Translations under genes and position numbers: made by a program
Notes under the pieces: model-generated
Told to the model about the DNA's origin: nothing
Databases searched by the model: none
Seen by the model: the letters and a program-made list of their open reading frames with translations, nothing else
Shown here: positions 19,265 to 29,290 of the stretch, in pieces
Position numbering within the stretch: the first letter of the stretch is position 1
How the letters are laid out: each line of letters opens with the position of its first letter
Origin: Prochlorococcus sp. AG-347-L02
GTDB taxonomy: Bacteria; Cyanobacteriota; Cyanobacteriia; PCC-6307; Cyanobiaceae
NCBI GenBank assembly: GCA_003281255.1
Contig: QCCL01000005.1
Coordinates: 29,179-93,178 of the forward strand
Length of the DNA: 64,000 nt
Direction: 5' to 3'

Positions 19265-19831
19265 GTGAGTATTTTTGTTGGCAATTTGCCGTTCCGCGCA
19301 GAGCGTGAAGATGTTATGCAGTTGTTTGCCCCTTTTGGTGAGGTTGTAAATTGTTCTCTTCCTTTGGAGAGAGATACTGGCAGGAAAAGAGGTTTTGCAT
19401 TTATTGAAATGGCAGATGAAGCAATTGAGTCAACAGCTATTGATGGTTTGCAAGGCACAGAACTTATGGGTAGACCATTAAGAATTAATAAAGCTGAGCC
19501 TAGAGGTTCTGGCGGATCTCGTAGAGGAGGAAGAGGCGGCTACGGAGGTGGCGGCGGTAATAATAGTGGCTACGGAGGTGGCGGCGGTAATAATGGTGGC
19601 TATGGAGGTGGCGGCTACGGCGGCGGTAATAATGGTGGCTACGGAGGTGGTGGCTACGGCGGCGGTAATAATGGATCTAGTAGTTCTAGTGCTAATAAAT
19701 CATCTGGAGCAGAAGGTTGGGAAGATAGAAGTTATGGAAATTCTTCTGATAACTCTGAATATGAAAATGGTAGGAGCAGAAGAAAAAGGGGACTGTCCAA
19801 TGAGAGTAATGCTTCAAACGAGACAAATTAG
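19265..19831 (+). CDS. RRM-type glycine-rich RNA-binding protein
   Basis: The 188-residue protein starts with GTG. Residues 1-80 form one RNA-recognition motif: RNP2 is IFVGNL at residue 3 and RNP1 is KRGFAFIEM near residue 42. The rest is a Gly-rich tail with repeated GYGGGGGNN and GYGGGGYGGGNNG units, then a Ser/Asn/Glu-rich end. This is the cyanobacterial cold-inducible RNA-binding protein (Rbp) architecture. The tail DNA is far richer in G and C than its surroundings. The stop overlaps the convergent dus gene by TTAG. Confidence 0.94.
   Translation: MSIFVGNLPFRAEREDVMQLFAPFGEVVNCSLPLERDTGRKRGFAFIEMADEAIESTAIDGLQGTELMGRPLRINKAEPRGSGGSRRGGRGGYGGGGGNNSGYGGGGGNNGGYGGGGYGGGNNGGYGGGGYGGGNNGSSSSSANKSSGAEGWEDRSYGNSSDNSEYENGRSRRKRGLSNESNASNETN
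19540..19671 (+). repeat. Glycine-codon tandem repeats in the RNA-binding protein tail
   Basis: Two similar 30-base units (10 residues, GYGGGGGNN plus S or G) are followed by two similar 39-base units (13 residues, GYGGGGYGGGNNG). Copies differ by a few bases only. They form the low-complexity tail and are prone to length change. Confidence 0.85.
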
Positions 19832-20832
19832 TAACCCATTTCTTCAAGCGCTTTCGTTAATTTAAATAGATATTCAATATTTAATTCTTTTTTTATAGAT
19901 TTATTTGAAATTTGATTTCTCCAAACTTTAGCTTTGGGTATACTTTCAACTAAATTTATAAGATGTTTACAAATATCCCAAGATTTTCCTCCATTACTTA
20001 AATGCTCTTCTATGTATGGAATTAAGGAAAATATAATATTTGAAGCAGATTTTGGTTTTTTATTAACTCCATAAATCTTTTGATCAATTTCAGACCACCT
20101 CAAGGGATGTTTGTAGATGGACCGTCCAATCATGACCCCATCAAAATCATTCAATGCTTTTAATGATTCGTCGATATTTGTTAAACCCCCATTGATTTCT
20201 ATTAATAATTCTGGATTTGATTTTTTCAATTTTTTTACTACATCATAATTTAGCGGAGGTATGGTCCTATTTTGTTTTGGATTTAAACCCTTTAATATGG
20301 CTTTCCTAGCATGAACTGTAAATCTGTCAGCACCAGCTTTTGCGATAATTCGTACGAAATTATTCAAGTTAACGAAACTATCATCATTGTCGACACCGAT
20401 TCTGTGTTTGATCGTAACCGGTAAGTTGCAATTATTTTTTAAGGATTCTATGCATTTTGCTACTTTGTTTGGGTCTTTCATAAGTGAAGCGCCAAAATTT
20501 CCAGAACAGACCCTTGGACTCGGACAACCAACATTAAAGTTTATTTCGTCATAACCCCAATCCTGGGCCATTTGGGCAGCCTCTTTAAGGATTTCAGGAT
20601 TGTCTCCACCAAATTGAATCGATATCGGGTGTTCTTCACTATTAAAATCTAAAAAATTTTCTTTTTTATTTGTATAAACTAAACTCTGAGCCACAATCAT
20701 TTCTGTATACAAGAGCGCTTCAGAACTTATTTTTCTCATTATCATTCTGAAGTGCCTATCAGTACAATCCATCATTGGAGCAATACTTAATTTATGAATA
20801 TTTTTAATAGAATTAGGCTGAATGAAATTCAT
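19828..20832 (-). CDS. dusA: tRNA-dihydrouridine synthase (DusA type)
   Basis: FMN enzyme reducing uridines in the tRNA D loop. The 334-residue protein opens with the DusA-type APMMDCTDRHFRMIMR. It has the catalytic Cys in INFNVGCPSPRVCSGNFGASLM and the FMN-binding segments IKHRIGVD and EINGGLTN. DusA rather than DusB is favoured by the MDCTDRHFR start and the VHARKAILKGLNP segment. Confidence 0.93.
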   Translation of the reverse strand: MNFIQPNSIKNIHKLSIAPMMDCTDRHFRMIMRKISSEALLYTEMIVAQSLVYTNKKENFLDFNSEEHPISIQFGGDNPEILKEAAQMAQDWGYDEINFNVGCPSPRVCSGNFGASLMKDPNKVAKCIESLKNNCNLPVTIKHRIGVDNDDSFVNLNNFVRIIAKAGADRFTVHARKAILKGLNPKQNRTIPPLNYDVVKKLKKSNPELLIEINGGLTNIDESLKALNDFDGVMIGRSIYKHPLRWSEIDQKIYGVNKKPKSASNIIFSLIPYIEEHLSNGGKSWDICKHLINLVESIPKAKVWRNQISNKSIKKELNIEYLFKLTKALEEMGY

Positions 20833-20854
20833 TACTTTTTTGTGATTTAAATAT

Positions 20855-21349
20855 ATGAATCAATTTCTATCAAGAAGAACTTTTATTTTAATTCCTACTA
20901 TGTCAATTTTAAAAATAATCTTTCAGCCTATGCAAGTATTGGCATCGTCACTTGCTTCTAAAGAAGAGTGGAATTTATCAAAAGATGAATGGAAATCTAG
21001 GTTAAGTCCAGAATCCTACTATATTTTGAGAGAGGAAGGCACTGAAAGAGCTTTCAGTAGCCAATTAAATAATGAGAAAAGAAAAGGAGTTTTTCACTGC
21101 GCAGGATGTGATTTGCCACTTTTTCTTTCAGACAAAAAGTATGATAGTGGTACAGGTTGGCCAAGTTTTTGGGATCCAATTGAAGGATCAGTTGCAACAA
21201 AGGTTGATTTCAAGTTAATTGTCCCAAGAACCGAATATCACTGTTCTAGATGCGGAGGTCATCAGGGACATGTCTTTAATGATGGGCCACTTCCTACAGG
21301 TAAAAGATACTGTAATAACGGCTTAGCATTGAGGTTCGTTCCTGAGTAA
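20855..21349 (+). CDS. msrB: Exported peptide-methionine (R)-S-oxide reductase
   Basis: Repairs methionine R-sulfoxide. The 164-residue protein carries two zinc CxxC pairs (CAGC, CSRC) and the catalytic Cys in GKRYCNNGLALRF. GTGWPSFWDPI and GGHQGHVFNDGP are typical of the family. Residues 1-32 form a signal-like extension with SRRTFIL, close to a twin-arginine motif, then a hydrophobic stretch ending near VLASS. This suggests export to the periplasm or thylakoid lumen. It is divergent from dusA with a 22-base gap. Confidence 0.94.
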   Translation: MNQFLSRRTFILIPTMSILKIIFQPMQVLASSLASKEEWNLSKDEWKSRLSPESYYILREEGTERAFSSQLNNEKRKGVFHCAGCDLPLFLSDKKYDSGTGWPSFWDPIEGSVATKVDFKLIVPRTEYHCSRCGGHQGHVFNDGPLPTGKRYCNNGLALRFVPE

Positions 21350-21356
21350 AACTTTG

Positions 21357-21380
21357 TGCGGCCTTCCGCAACTTGTTTTG
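21357..21380 (+). terminator. Probable msrB terminator hairpin
   Basis: TGCGG at 21357-21361 and CCGCA at 21366-21370 form a 5-bp GC-rich stem with loop CCTT, followed by ACTTGTTTTG. Such a GC-rich hairpin stands out in this AT-rich context. The T-tract is interrupted, so termination strength is uncertain. Confidence 0.5.
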
Positions 21381-21424
21381 TGCATAACTTTATTGGAGAA
21401 TAGTTTTATTAATTTTTCAGAAAA

Positions 21425-22144
21425 ATGATTGAAAATCAATCAGACAATATTGATATTAAAGAAAATGATGTTTCTAATCAGGATGATGCTCCTGAAGATA
21501 CATCATCTAGCCAAAATTCACTAACCGAAAATGATGAATTATCCTCTCAAAAAACAGAAGAAATAAATACTGAAGAATTAAAAAATACTATTTCAAATAA
21601 TGATGCAAGATTAGAACAATTAGAAAAAGAGCATGAAACATTAAAAAATCAATATGTAAGGATTTCAGCAGATTTTGATAATTTCAGGAAAAGGCAGTCT
21701 AGGGATCAGGACGACTTAAAAATTCAGCTTGTTTCAAAGACTTTAACTGCAATACTTCCTATTGTTGATAATTTTGAGAGAGCAAGACAACAACTTAAAC
21801 CAGAAAATGAAGAAGCTCAAGCTCTTCATAGAAGTTATCAAGGATTGTATAAACAATTGGTAGAAGTTTTAAAACAACAGGGAGTGTCACCTATGAGAGT
21901 TGTTGGACAGCAATTTGATCCAAATTTGCATGAAGCTGTATTAAGAGAACCTAGTGAAGAGTTTGAAGAAGATTTTATTATTGAAGAATTGCAGCGAGGA
22001 TATCATTTAGAAGGTAAGGTTTTGAGACATGCATTGGTTAAGGTGTCTATGGGACCTGGTAAACAAAATTCACAACAGGAAGTAGAAAAGGATACAGTTG
22101 AAGGGGATATTGATTCAGAGGTAGATACTTCTGAAGATGTATAA
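21425..22144 (+). CDS. grpE: Nucleotide exchange factor GrpE
   Basis: Co-chaperone that releases ADP from DnaK. The 239-residue protein has an acidic disordered N-terminus (about 60 residues), a long coiled-coil helix, and the GrpE core with [25 protein letters not shown] and [11 protein letters not shown]. It is followed by dnaJ after 29 bases. No CIRCE element is visible upstream. Confidence 0.96.
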   Translation: MIENQSDNIDIKENDVSNQDDAPEDTSSSQNSLTENDELSSQKTEEINTEELKNTISNNDARLEQLEKEHETLKNQYVRISADFDNFRKRQSRDQDDLKIQLVSKTLTAILPIVDNFERARQQLKPENEEAQALHRSYQGLYKQLVEVLKQQGVSPMRVVGQQFDPNLHEAVLREPSEEFEEDFIIEELQRGYHLEGKVLRHALVKVSMGPGKQNSQQEVEKDTVEGDIDSEVDTSEDV

Positions 22145-22173
22145 ATTTCAAATTCTTATTTGAGCATTATCTA

Positions 22174-23298
22174 ATGGCTGATTTTTACCAAATACTTGGA
22201 GTTTCAAGAGATGCTGATGCGGATACCTTAAAAAGGGCTTATAGAAAATTAGCAAGACAATATCATCCTGATGTAAATAAAGAACCAGGTGCTGAAGATA
22301 AATTTAAAGAAATTGGTAAGGCATATGAAGCATTAGCTGATCCCGAAACAAGAGCTAGATACGATCAGTTTGGAGAGGCCGGCCTTGGAGGTGCTGCTGG
22401 AATGCCTGATATGGGGGATATGGGTGGCTTTGCAGATTTATTTGAAACCTTTTTTAATGGCTTTGGAGGACAAACTCCACAGGGCGGAAGAACTCAAAGA
22501 AGAGGTCCTCAACAAGGTGATGATCTTAGATATGACCTTAATGTTGATTTTAAAGATGCAATATTTGGCCAACAAAAAGAAATTACAATTCCTCATCTTG
22601 AGACATGTGAAGTCTGTAGGGGAATAGGCGCTAAACCAGGAACCGGACCAAAAACTTGCTCAACTTGTGGAGGAAGTGGACAAGTTAGAAGAGCTACAAG
22701 AACACCATTTGGTAATTTCACACAAGTAGCTGAATGTCCTTCATGTAATGGAACTGGCCAAATAATCTCAGATCCATGTACAAGTTGTGGAGGTAATGGG
22801 GTAAAGCAAGTCAGAAAAAAATTAAGAATTAATATCCCTGCGGGAGTAGATACTGGTACTAAATTAAGAGTTTCTGGAGAGGGAAATGTTGGTTTGAAAG
22901 GTGGTCCACCTGGAGATCTTTATGTTTTTATCAAGGTCAAGAAGGATTTAAAATTAAATAGAGATGGTGTGACTATTTTCTCAGAAATATATGTGAGTTA
23001 TTTACAGGCTATTTTAGGCGACACTGTAAAAATCACTACAGTTGATGGAGATGTTAATTTAAAAATTCCTAGTGGTACCCAGCCAAATACAACTCTTTCA
23101 CTTGAGAATAAAGGGGTACCTAGACTTGGTAATCCTGTTGCGAGAGGAAATCATGAAGTTTTAGTAAAAGTAAAATTACCAACTCGTATAACTGACGAAG
23201 AACGAAAGCTTTTAGAGGGTTTAGCTTCTCAATATTCAGATAAAAATATTAATTCTAGTAGTGGACTGTTTAGTAAATTATTTGGTAAAGAATCCTAA
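22174..23298 (+). CDS. dnaJ: Chaperone DnaJ (Hsp40, type I)
   Basis: The 374-residue protein has a J domain with HPD ([10 protein letters not shown], near residue 31), a Gly/Phe-rich linker, four CxxCxGxG-like zinc repeats (for example CSTCGGSG and CTSCGGNG), and the C-terminal substrate domain. It stimulates DnaK ATPase. The TAA stop overlaps the ATG of the next gene by one base. Confidence 0.97.
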   Translation: MADFYQILGVSRDADADTLKRAYRKLARQYHPDVNKEPGAEDKFKEIGKAYEALADPETRARYDQFGEAGLGGAAGMPDMGDMGGFADLFETFFNGFGGQTPQGGRTQRRGPQQGDDLRYDLNVDFKDAIFGQQKEITIPHLETCEVCRGIGAKPGTGPKTCSTCGGSGQVRRATRTPFGNFTQVAECPSCNGTGQIISDPCTSCGGNGVKQVRKKLRINIPAGVDTGTKLRVSGEGNVGLKGGPPGDLYVFIKVKKDLKLNRDGVTIFSEIYVSYLQAILGDTVKITTVDGDVNLKIPSGTQPNTTLSLENKGVPRLGNPVARGNHEVLVKVKLPTRITDEERKLLEGLASQYSDKNINSSSGLFSKLFGKES

Positions 23299-23528
23299 TG
23301 ACTTCCTTAAAGCATTTGGATCTTAAATCTGTTCCATGTCCTTTAAATGTTGTCAAAATTAAATTGGCTTTAGAGAAGTTATCTAAAAATGAACACCTTA
23401 TTGTTGAACTAGATAAAGGTGAACCAGAAGAAATGGTATTAAACAATTTAAAAGAGATGGGATGTTTGTTTAAACAAATCAAAGAAAATGAAAAATTTAT
23501 AAAAATAAAAATATTGAATGAAAACTAA
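23298..23528 (+). CDS. TusA/SirA-like sulfurtransferase-family protein
   Basis: The 76-residue protein has the TusA signature LDLKSVPCPLNVVKIKLAL, with the family's conserved Cys-Pro near residue 13, and a glycine-poor beta-sheet tail. TusA proteins relay sulfur for tRNA thiolation or cofactor synthesis. It overlaps dnaJ by one base and rsgA by eleven, so it is translationally coupled to both. The specific sulfur acceptor is unknown. Confidence 0.85.
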   Translation: MTSLKHLDLKSVPCPLNVVKIKLALEKLSKNEHLIVELDKGEPEEMVLNNLKEMGCLFKQIKENEKFIKIKILNEN

Positions 23529-24435
23529 TAGTAAATATTTAGGTTTAGTTACGAAAAAATTTAATGATTTTTTTTTAGTTGATTTAAAAAATCAACAAAA
23601 CTCTGATAATAGTCAGAAATTTTTATGTAAGGTTAAGAAGTCTATAAATTTCAAGGATCAATTAATTTATGTTGGAGATGAAGTAGCGATTGAAAAAATT
23701 GACTTTAAAAGTAAACGCGCAGTAATAACAAATCTAAAAAAAAGAAAAAATCTTTTAATTAGGCCCTCAGTTGCAAATATTTCTAACATATATGTTACTT
23801 TTTCCGTTGAAGAACCAGAGTTAAATTTACCTCAAGTTAATAGGTTTTTGATATCAGCAGAATCAATGGGAGTTGAAGTCTCATTAGTTTTGACTAAGTG
23901 TGATTTAATTTCGGATACAAGAAGATCTTTATTAATTGATAAATTTGAGAAATGGGGTTACCAAGTAATAACTTTAAATTTACAGAAATCTGTTTGCTTT
24001 AAAAATTTATTAGCCGAGTTAAAGCAAAATGAATGTTCAATTTTTATGGGTCCATCCGGAGTTGGCAAAACTACTTTGCTTAATATGATTATTCCAGGTC
24101 TTCAAAATAGTACTGCTCCAGTTTCCAATAAAATTAAGAGAGGAAAAAATACTACTCGAAATGTTGAGTTATTTTCTATGTCGAATCAAAGTTACATTGT
24201 GGATACTCCTGGTTTTAATATGCAACCTCTAGAGGTTGATATTAAGTTATTACCAAATCTTTATTCAGAAATCTATAAACAGGTAATCGAAGAAGGAATT
24301 AAGTGTAAATTCCGTAATTGCTTACATTTAAACGATGAGGGATGTAATTTAAATAAATCCTTCGAAAGATATTCTTTTTATAAAGAAATGATTGAGTCCT
24401 CTAAGAGTCACTATTATCAAAACCAGGAAGATTAA
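23518..24435 (+). CDS. rsgA: Ribosome small-subunit GTPase RsgA
   Basis: Circularly permuted GTPase for late 30S maturation. The 305-residue protein has an OB-fold start, then G4 (LTKCDL) before G1 ([12 protein letters not shown], about residue 177) and G3 DTPGF. The C-terminal zinc finger has C-x5-C-x7-C, within [14 protein letters not shown]. The start at ATG 23518 lies inside the TusA-like gene. The 3' end overlaps the convergent YbaB gene by 35 bases. Confidence 0.95.
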   Translation: MKTNSKYLGLVTKKFNDFFLVDLKNQQNSDNSQKFLCKVKKSINFKDQLIYVGDEVAIEKIDFKSKRAVITNLKKRKNLLIRPSVANISNIYVTFSVEEPELNLPQVNRFLISAESMGVEVSLVLTKCDLISDTRRSLLIDKFEKWGYQVITLNLQKSVCFKNLLAELKQNECSIFMGPSGVGKTTLLNMIIPGLQNSTAPVSNKIKRGKNTTRNVELFSMSNQSYIVDTPGFNMQPLEVDIKLLPNLYSEIYKQVIEEGIKCKFRNCLHLNDEGCNLNKSFERYSFYKEMIESSKSHYYQNQED

Positions 24436-24751
24436 GATTCAACCCACCAGTCAAATCATTCATCCTTTCTTTCATTGTTGTAGTTGATAATTCATGAGCT
24501 TTTTGAATAGCTTGTAAAATATTTTGCTCTATTTGTTCTTTATTTGCATTTAAGATATTTTCTTGTACTTCTACTTTTAAAGGAAGTTGGTTTCCACTTA
24601 TCCAAACTTTTATCATTTCATCATCACTTTTGCCTTCAATCTCCATATTTTCAAGTTCATCTTGTAATTTTTGAGCATCTTGCTGAATTTGTTTAGCTTT
24701 TTTAAAAGCTTCTGTAAGTTGTCCAAAGTTAGGAAGTCCAAAACCCGCCAT
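24401..24751 (-). CDS. YbaB/EbfC nucleoid-associated protein
   Basis: The 116-residue protein begins [19 protein letters not shown] and contains [20 protein letters not shown] and [14 protein letters not shown], typical of the YbaB/EbfC DNA-binding family. These are dimers that bind DNA broadly. It is followed by convergent rsgA and preceded by murB with a 17-base gap in the same direction. Confidence 0.92.
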   Translation of the reverse strand: MAGFGLPNFGQLTEAFKKAKQIQQDAQKLQDELENMEIEGKSDDEMIKVWISGNQLPLKVEVQENILNANKEQIEQNILQAIQKAHELSTTTMKERMNDLTGGLNLNLPGFDNSDS

Positions 24752-24768
24752 TTTGTAAAAACGTTTCT

Positions 24769-25662
24769 TTAGTTAGGATAGTCAAAACCAATCATTCTTA
24801 CTTCCGGTTGCAAATAAATCCCTTTGTTTTGTTGTACTTTTTGTTGAATTACTGTTATTAATTCATAAATATCTTTTGAACTTGCTGAAGAAGTGTTAAT
24901 TATAAAATTTGAATGCATTGTAGAAATTTCAGCACCGCCAATTTTAAATCCCTTTAAACCCAAATCATCAATTAATTTTGCTGCATAATTGTTTTCAGGA
25001 TTTTTAAAAACGCTACCAAAACTTGGTTGATGATATGGCTGTGTTTCTGTTTTTAATTTAAGGTTATTTTTGGTTGTTTGAATTAATTGTTCTAGATTTC
25101 CATAAGGTTCAAAATGTAATCTTGCACAAATAATTGTTAAATCATTTCTTTGAAAAGAGCTGGATCTATATTCAAAATTGATATCTTTTTTTTCAATTTC
25201 AAGTTTTTCATGAGTTTTATTATTTATAACTTTTACGGAAATAAGATTTTTTGCTAACGATAAATTACCTGTGCCAGCATTCATATAAATTGCTCCTCCT
25301 AATGTGCCTGGAATTCCGACAGCCCATTCCCCTCCTTGTAATCCATTTTTAGCAAGAGAATTAGATAATGTCGGGAGCATTACACCTGCTTCCGCCTCAA
25401 CAATTCCTGAATATGGATCTATCTTTAGTGATTTCAATTTTTTTGTACAAACAACTAAGCCTTTTATGAAAATATTATTTATTAAAAGATTTGAACCTGC
25501 GCCAATTATTTGACATCTTTCTTTGTTTAAATTAGCCCATTTTATTAGATATGAAAGTTCTTCAATGCTTCTTGGCTCAGCAAAATATTCAGCTACTCCT
25601 CCCACTTTTATAGTTGTATAACTACTCAAATCACAGTTTGCAGAAAAAATTTTTTTATTCAT
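24769..25662 (-). CDS. murB: UDP-N-acetylenolpyruvoylglucosamine reductase
   Basis: FAD enzyme that makes UDP-MurNAc from the enolpyruvyl precursor. The 297-residue protein has the FAD motifs [11 protein letters not shown] and [15 protein letters not shown], and the catalytic/substrate segments [11 protein letters not shown] and [15 protein letters not shown]. It pairs with murC upstream (11-base gap), the next enzyme in the pathway. Confidence 0.95.
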   Translation of the reverse strand: MNKKIFSANCDLSSYTTIKVGGVAEYFAEPRSIEELSYLIKWANLNKERCQIIGAGSNLLINNIFIKGLVVCTKKLKSLKIDPYSGIVEAEAGVMLPTLSNSLAKNGLQGGEWAVGIPGTLGGAIYMNAGTGNLSLAKNLISVKVINNKTHEKLEIEKKDINFEYRSSSFQRNDLTIICARLHFEPYGNLEQLIQTTKNNLKLKTETQPYHQPSFGSVFKNPENNYAAKLIDDLGLKGFKIGGAEISTMHSNFIINTSSASSKDIYELITVIQQKVQQNKGIYLQPEVRMIGFDYPN

Positions 25663-25673
25663 AAATTAATTAT

Positions 25674-27086
25674 CTATTTTAATTGTTTTTTATTTAAAAT
25701 TGACCAGAAATTATGACAATCACCAGCTCCCATATTCAAAATTAAATCCCCTTTTTGAGTTAATTCATAAAAATTCTGTTTAACTTCATAATAATTATTT
25801 ATGTAACTAACATTTTTATTTTTTTTATAAATAAGATCAGTGATAATTTTCGAAGTGATTTTATCTTCATTACCTTCTCCTGCACCATAAATACTGGTTA
25901 CATAAATAACATCTGCTTTTGATAATTCTTCAGCGAATTCTTTAGTAAATTGCTTCACTCGAGAGTATCTATGAGGTTGAAATATGGCTATTAATCTACT
26001 TTTTTGACATTCATTATTACGTTTTTGCTTAATAAATAATCTTCCTAATTTAATCGTCTCTTTTATTTCATTTGGATGATGTGCATAATCATCGTATAAG
26101 CTTCTTCCATCTATTGTGCCTCTGAATTCAAATCTTTTTTTTGGAAGTTTCAGATATTTTATATTTTTCTTAATTTCTTTAAAATCTACACCTATCATTC
26201 TTGAAGCTGCTAATGCGGCGGTGATATTAGACAGATTGTGTAAACCGGGAATTGGAATATTTAAATTACTAATAAAATTTCCATTTTCATAATATTTCCC
26301 AACTGTGTATTTTGAATTAATTTCAGTCGGGATTATTGCATAAGAAACGTTTTTAGCTGTAGTGTTTGACCATTTACAATTAGAATAAAAATTATTTCTT
26401 GAGGTTTCACAATCAAAATTAAGTAATAATTTTTTAGAGTTTGTAGCGAAACTTTTGAAAGAAGATATGACTTCACTTAAATTAGAAAAGTGATCGCAAT
26501 GGTCAAAATCAATGTTATTGATTATTCCAATATCAGATTTATATTTGTTAATAGTCCCATCAGATTCATCAACTTCAGCTACTAAGTATTTTGTATTTGC
26601 TAAGTGACAATTAGAGTTGTAGATAGGAATTATTCCTCCAGTTATTGAAGAAGAATTATGTGTACATAACTCAAGTATCGTAGAAAGAAATGTACTGGTT
26701 GATGTTTTCCCGTGGCTCCCTGCTACCGCCAATGTAGTGTAGGTGTCCATTAGCATTGCAAGTATTTCTGAACGATGTTTTATCGATAAATTTTTTTCTC
26801 TACAGTATGAAAATTCTTCATTTTCTGGCTTGATCGCGGAACTTACAACAAAATTAATCAATTTGTTGCTGAATTTTGAAATAATAAATTCAATATTTTG
26901 TCGAACTTGAGAATTAAAAATTACTGCACCTAATTTCTCTAATTTATTAGTTTCATCGTTTTTAACTAAATCTGATCCTGAGACTGAATAACCTTTTTTA
27001 AGTAAACCAATTGCTAATGCTGACATCCCAATACCTCCAATCCCAATAAAATGAAAATGAGTTTTCAATAGTAATTCTTTATCCAA
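25674..27086 (-). CDS. murC: UDP-N-acetylmuramate-L-alanine ligase
   Basis: Adds L-Ala to UDP-MurNAc with ATP. The 470-residue protein has the nucleotide-binding GIGGIGMSALA, the ATP loop VAGSHGKTSTSTFL and the Mur-ligase signature YDDYAHHPNEI. With murB it forms a two-gene cell-wall unit. It is divergent from gap2 across 194 bases. Confidence 0.96.
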   Translation of the reverse strand: MDKELLLKTHFHFIGIGGIGMSALAIGLLKKGYSVSGSDLVKNDETNKLEKLGAVIFNSQVRQNIEFIISKFSNKLINFVVSSAIKPENEEFSYCREKNLSIKHRSEILAMLMDTYTTLAVAGSHGKTSTSTFLSTILELCTHNSSSITGGIIPIYNSNCHLANTKYLVAEVDESDGTINKYKSDIGIINNIDFDHCDHFSNLSEVISSFKSFATNSKKLLLNFDCETSRNNFYSNCKWSNTTAKNVSYAIIPTEINSKYTVGKYYENGNFISNLNIPIPGLHNLSNITAALAASRMIGVDFKEIKKNIKYLKLPKKRFEFRGTIDGRSLYDDYAHHPNEIKETIKLGRLFIKQKRNNECQKSRLIAIFQPHRYSRVKQFTKEFAEELSKADVIYVTSIYGAGEGNEDKITSKIITDLIYKKNKNVSYINNYYEVKQNFYELTQKGDLILNMGAGDCHNFWSILNKKQLK

Positions 27087-27238
27087 TGTTTATCTTTTAC
27101 TTAAATCAAAATAACTTCTTGGTAAAATTTTGCTATTTTTTCTTAAAAAAAAATGTTATTTTTTTCTTGAATTAATACAAAACTAGACTTATTTGCTTAA
27201 TAAATCAAAAAAAACTTACTTTATTGCACAAAATTCAG

Positions 27239-27244
27239 TATGAT
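27239..27244 (+). promoter_or_regulatory. Candidate -10 element for gap2
   Basis: TATGAT lies 36 bases before the gap2 ATG, in the 194-base divergent space from murC. No clear -35 hexamer was found at standard spacing. Long A and T runs fill the rest of the space. Confidence 0.35.
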
Positions 27245-27280
27245 CAGCAACTTAGGTTAATCATTTAGAAATTATTAGTT

Positions 27281-28303
27281 ATGACTTTGCGTGTTGCAAT
27301 TAACGGCTTTGGCAGAATTGGTCGAAACTTTATGCGTTGTTGGCTTAGTAGAGGGGCTTACACCAATATTGAAGTAGTTGGAATTAACGTTACCTCAGAC
27401 CCTAAGACAAATGCTCATCTATTAAAGTATGACTCAGTTCTTGGCCAACTTGATGGTGTTGATATTCAATATACCGATGATACTTTTGTAATTAATAACA
27501 AAACAATTAAGTGTTTCTCTGATAGAAATCCATTGAATCTCCCTTGGAAAGACTGGGGTGTTGATTTGGTTATTGAATCTACGGGAGTTTTTAATACAGA
27601 CGTAGGTGCAAGTAAGCACTTAGAGGTAGGAGCTAAAAAAGTTATCCTAACTGCTCCTGGTAAAGGCGATGGCGTTGGTACTTTTGTAGTTGGAGTTAAT
27701 GCTGACACATATAAACACAAAGATTATGATATTTTGAGTAATGCTAGTTGTACAACCAACTGTTTAGCTCCAGTAGTGAAAGTTTTAGACCAAACTTTTG
27801 GGATTAACAAAGGTTTGATGACTACAATTCATAGCTATACAGGGGATCAAAGAATTTTAGATAATAGTCATAGAGACCTAAGAAGGGCTAGAGCCGCTGC
27901 TACAAACATCGTTCCTACTTCTACAGGAGCTGCAAAAGCAGTAGCACTTGTATACCCAGAAATGAAAGGCAAATTAACGGGAATTGCGATGAGAGTGCCA
28001 ACTCCTAACGTTTCAGCAGTAGATTTCGTTTTTGAATCTTCTAAATCTGTCACAACTGAAGAAGTCAATAATGCTCTCAAGGAAGCATCTCTAAGCTCGA
28101 TGAAAGGCATTATTAAGTACGGAGACGAACCATTAGTGTCAAGCGATTATGCAGGTACTAATGAATCATCAATTGTAGATAGCGATCTTACTATGTGTAT
28201 CGGAGATAATCTTGTAAAGGTCCTTGCATGGTATGACAATGAGTGGGGTTATAGTCAGAGAGTTGTAGATTTAGCAGAGATTGTTGCGAAAAATTGGGAA
28301 TAA
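27281..28303 (+). CDS. gap2: Glyceraldehyde-3-phosphate dehydrogenase (Gap2 type)
   Basis: Calvin-cycle GAPDH. The 340-residue protein has the Rossmann start [15 protein letters not shown], catalytic SCTTNCLAP, and NTSDP-like residues after beta-2 ([12 protein letters not shown]). This lacks the acidic residue of NAD-only enzymes and fits NADPH-using Gap2. The stop abuts the convergent thiL stop. Single-gene transcription is likely. Confidence 0.95.
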   Translation: MTLRVAINGFGRIGRNFMRCWLSRGAYTNIEVVGINVTSDPKTNAHLLKYDSVLGQLDGVDIQYTDDTFVINNKTIKCFSDRNPLNLPWKDWGVDLVIESTGVFNTDVGASKHLEVGAKKVILTAPGKGDGVGTFVVGVNADTYKHKDYDILSNASCTTNCLAPVVKVLDQTFGINKGLMTTIHSYTGDQRILDNSHRDLRRARAAATNIVPTSTGAAKAVALVYPEMKGKLTGIAMRVPTPNVSAVDFVFESSKSVTTEEVNNALKEASLSSMKGIIKYGDEPLVSSDYAGTNESSIVDSDLTMCIGDNLVKVLAWYDNEWGYSQRVVDLAEIVAKNWE

Positions 28304-29290
28304 TTAAAAGTGTTTGAAAGGTTTCTTATTAAATAATTTGTTTTTATTATTATCTTTAAATTCTATTGATGGTTCACCATCAGTAAAAAACCCGATTTCG
28401 TTAATATTTTTATCAAGTTTAGTTAAATTATTGGCCCATTTTTTTGGCAATGAGAAAACCAATTCATAATCTTCACCTCCAAAAAAATAATATTCGTCCC
28501 ATTTATCTCCCTTAGGCCAATCCTCATCTTTAGGTATTTTTTGATAATTTATGATCGCTTTACAGTTGCTAGCTATTGCTAAATCTTGTAGGGCTTGAAA
28601 AAGACCATCACTGCTATCAGTGCATCCAATTCTTCTTATTTTTTTATTGGAGCGAGTTTTGAGGAGATTATTTTGAAAATTTGGGTAAACTCTAGGGCGA
28701 CAAAAATGTTCAATGGACTTAATGATTAGTCTTTCATTAAGAGAAAATTCTTTATCGAAATTAATTTTATTTTGTATCAAAAATCCCAGTTTGCTAAGAC
28801 CATGAATTCCTGTAGTTAAGATTGTATCTCCTGGTTTACACGCATTTCTTCGTAATTTAAGTTCACCTTGAATTCCAAAGGCCGTAATTGAAATGATTTT
28901 TTCATTCCCCTTTGAGCAATCTCCCCCTAGAATCATTCCGCCATATTTTTTTAATGCTTTATTTATCCCTTTGTATAATTCTTCAATCCAAATCCATTCA
29001 GTGCTAGCAGGAAGAACTAGGCTTATTGTAATACCTACAGTTTTCTTGCTTCCACTAGATAATAAGTCAGATATGTTGCTAACAACTGCTTTCCACCCAA
29101 GGTCTTGAGGACAAATAGTAGCGTCATTGAAATGAACATTTTCAACTAAAGAATCAGTATTAATAAGTAAATTTTCATTTTTAGTTTTGATAAAAGCGCA
29201 ATCATCTGAAACTTGATTTTTAGGCATAAATTTTCCTAGCCTATTTATTAATTCTTTTTCCCCAATATCTTCTAATAGTTCTTTATGCAT
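28304..29290 (-). CDS. thiL: Thiamine-monophosphate kinase
   Basis: Phosphorylates thiamine monophosphate to thiamine diphosphate. The 328-residue protein shows ATP/Mg motifs DDCAFI and NISDLLSSG, then GGDCSKG, TDSSDGLFQAL and GGEDYELVFSLP. These are the AIR-synthase-fold landmarks of ThiL. It overlaps the upstream cyclophilin gene by eight bases. Confidence 0.93.
   Translation of the reverse strand: MHKELLEDIGEKELINRLGKFMPKNQVSDDCAFIKTKNENLLINTDSLVENVHFNDATICPQDLGWKAVVSNISDLLSSGSKKTVGITISLVLPASTEWIWIEELYKGINKALKKYGGMILGGDCSKGNEKIISITAFGIQGELKLRRNACKPGDTILTTGIHGLSKLGFLIQNKINFDKEFSLNERLIIKSIEHFCRPRVYPNFQNNLLKTRSNKKIRRIGCTDSSDGLFQALQDLAIASNCKAIINYQKIPKDEDWPKGDKWDEYYFFGGEDYELVFSLPKKWANNLTKLDKNINEIGFFTDGEPSIEFKDNNKNKLFNKKPFKHF

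Noticed and set aside
19548..19865. Second-frame ORF inside the glycine-rich repeat region
   Set aside because: Its sequence is the shifted reading of the Gly codons, an alanine/valine-rich repeat, so it is a shadow of the RNA-binding protein gene.
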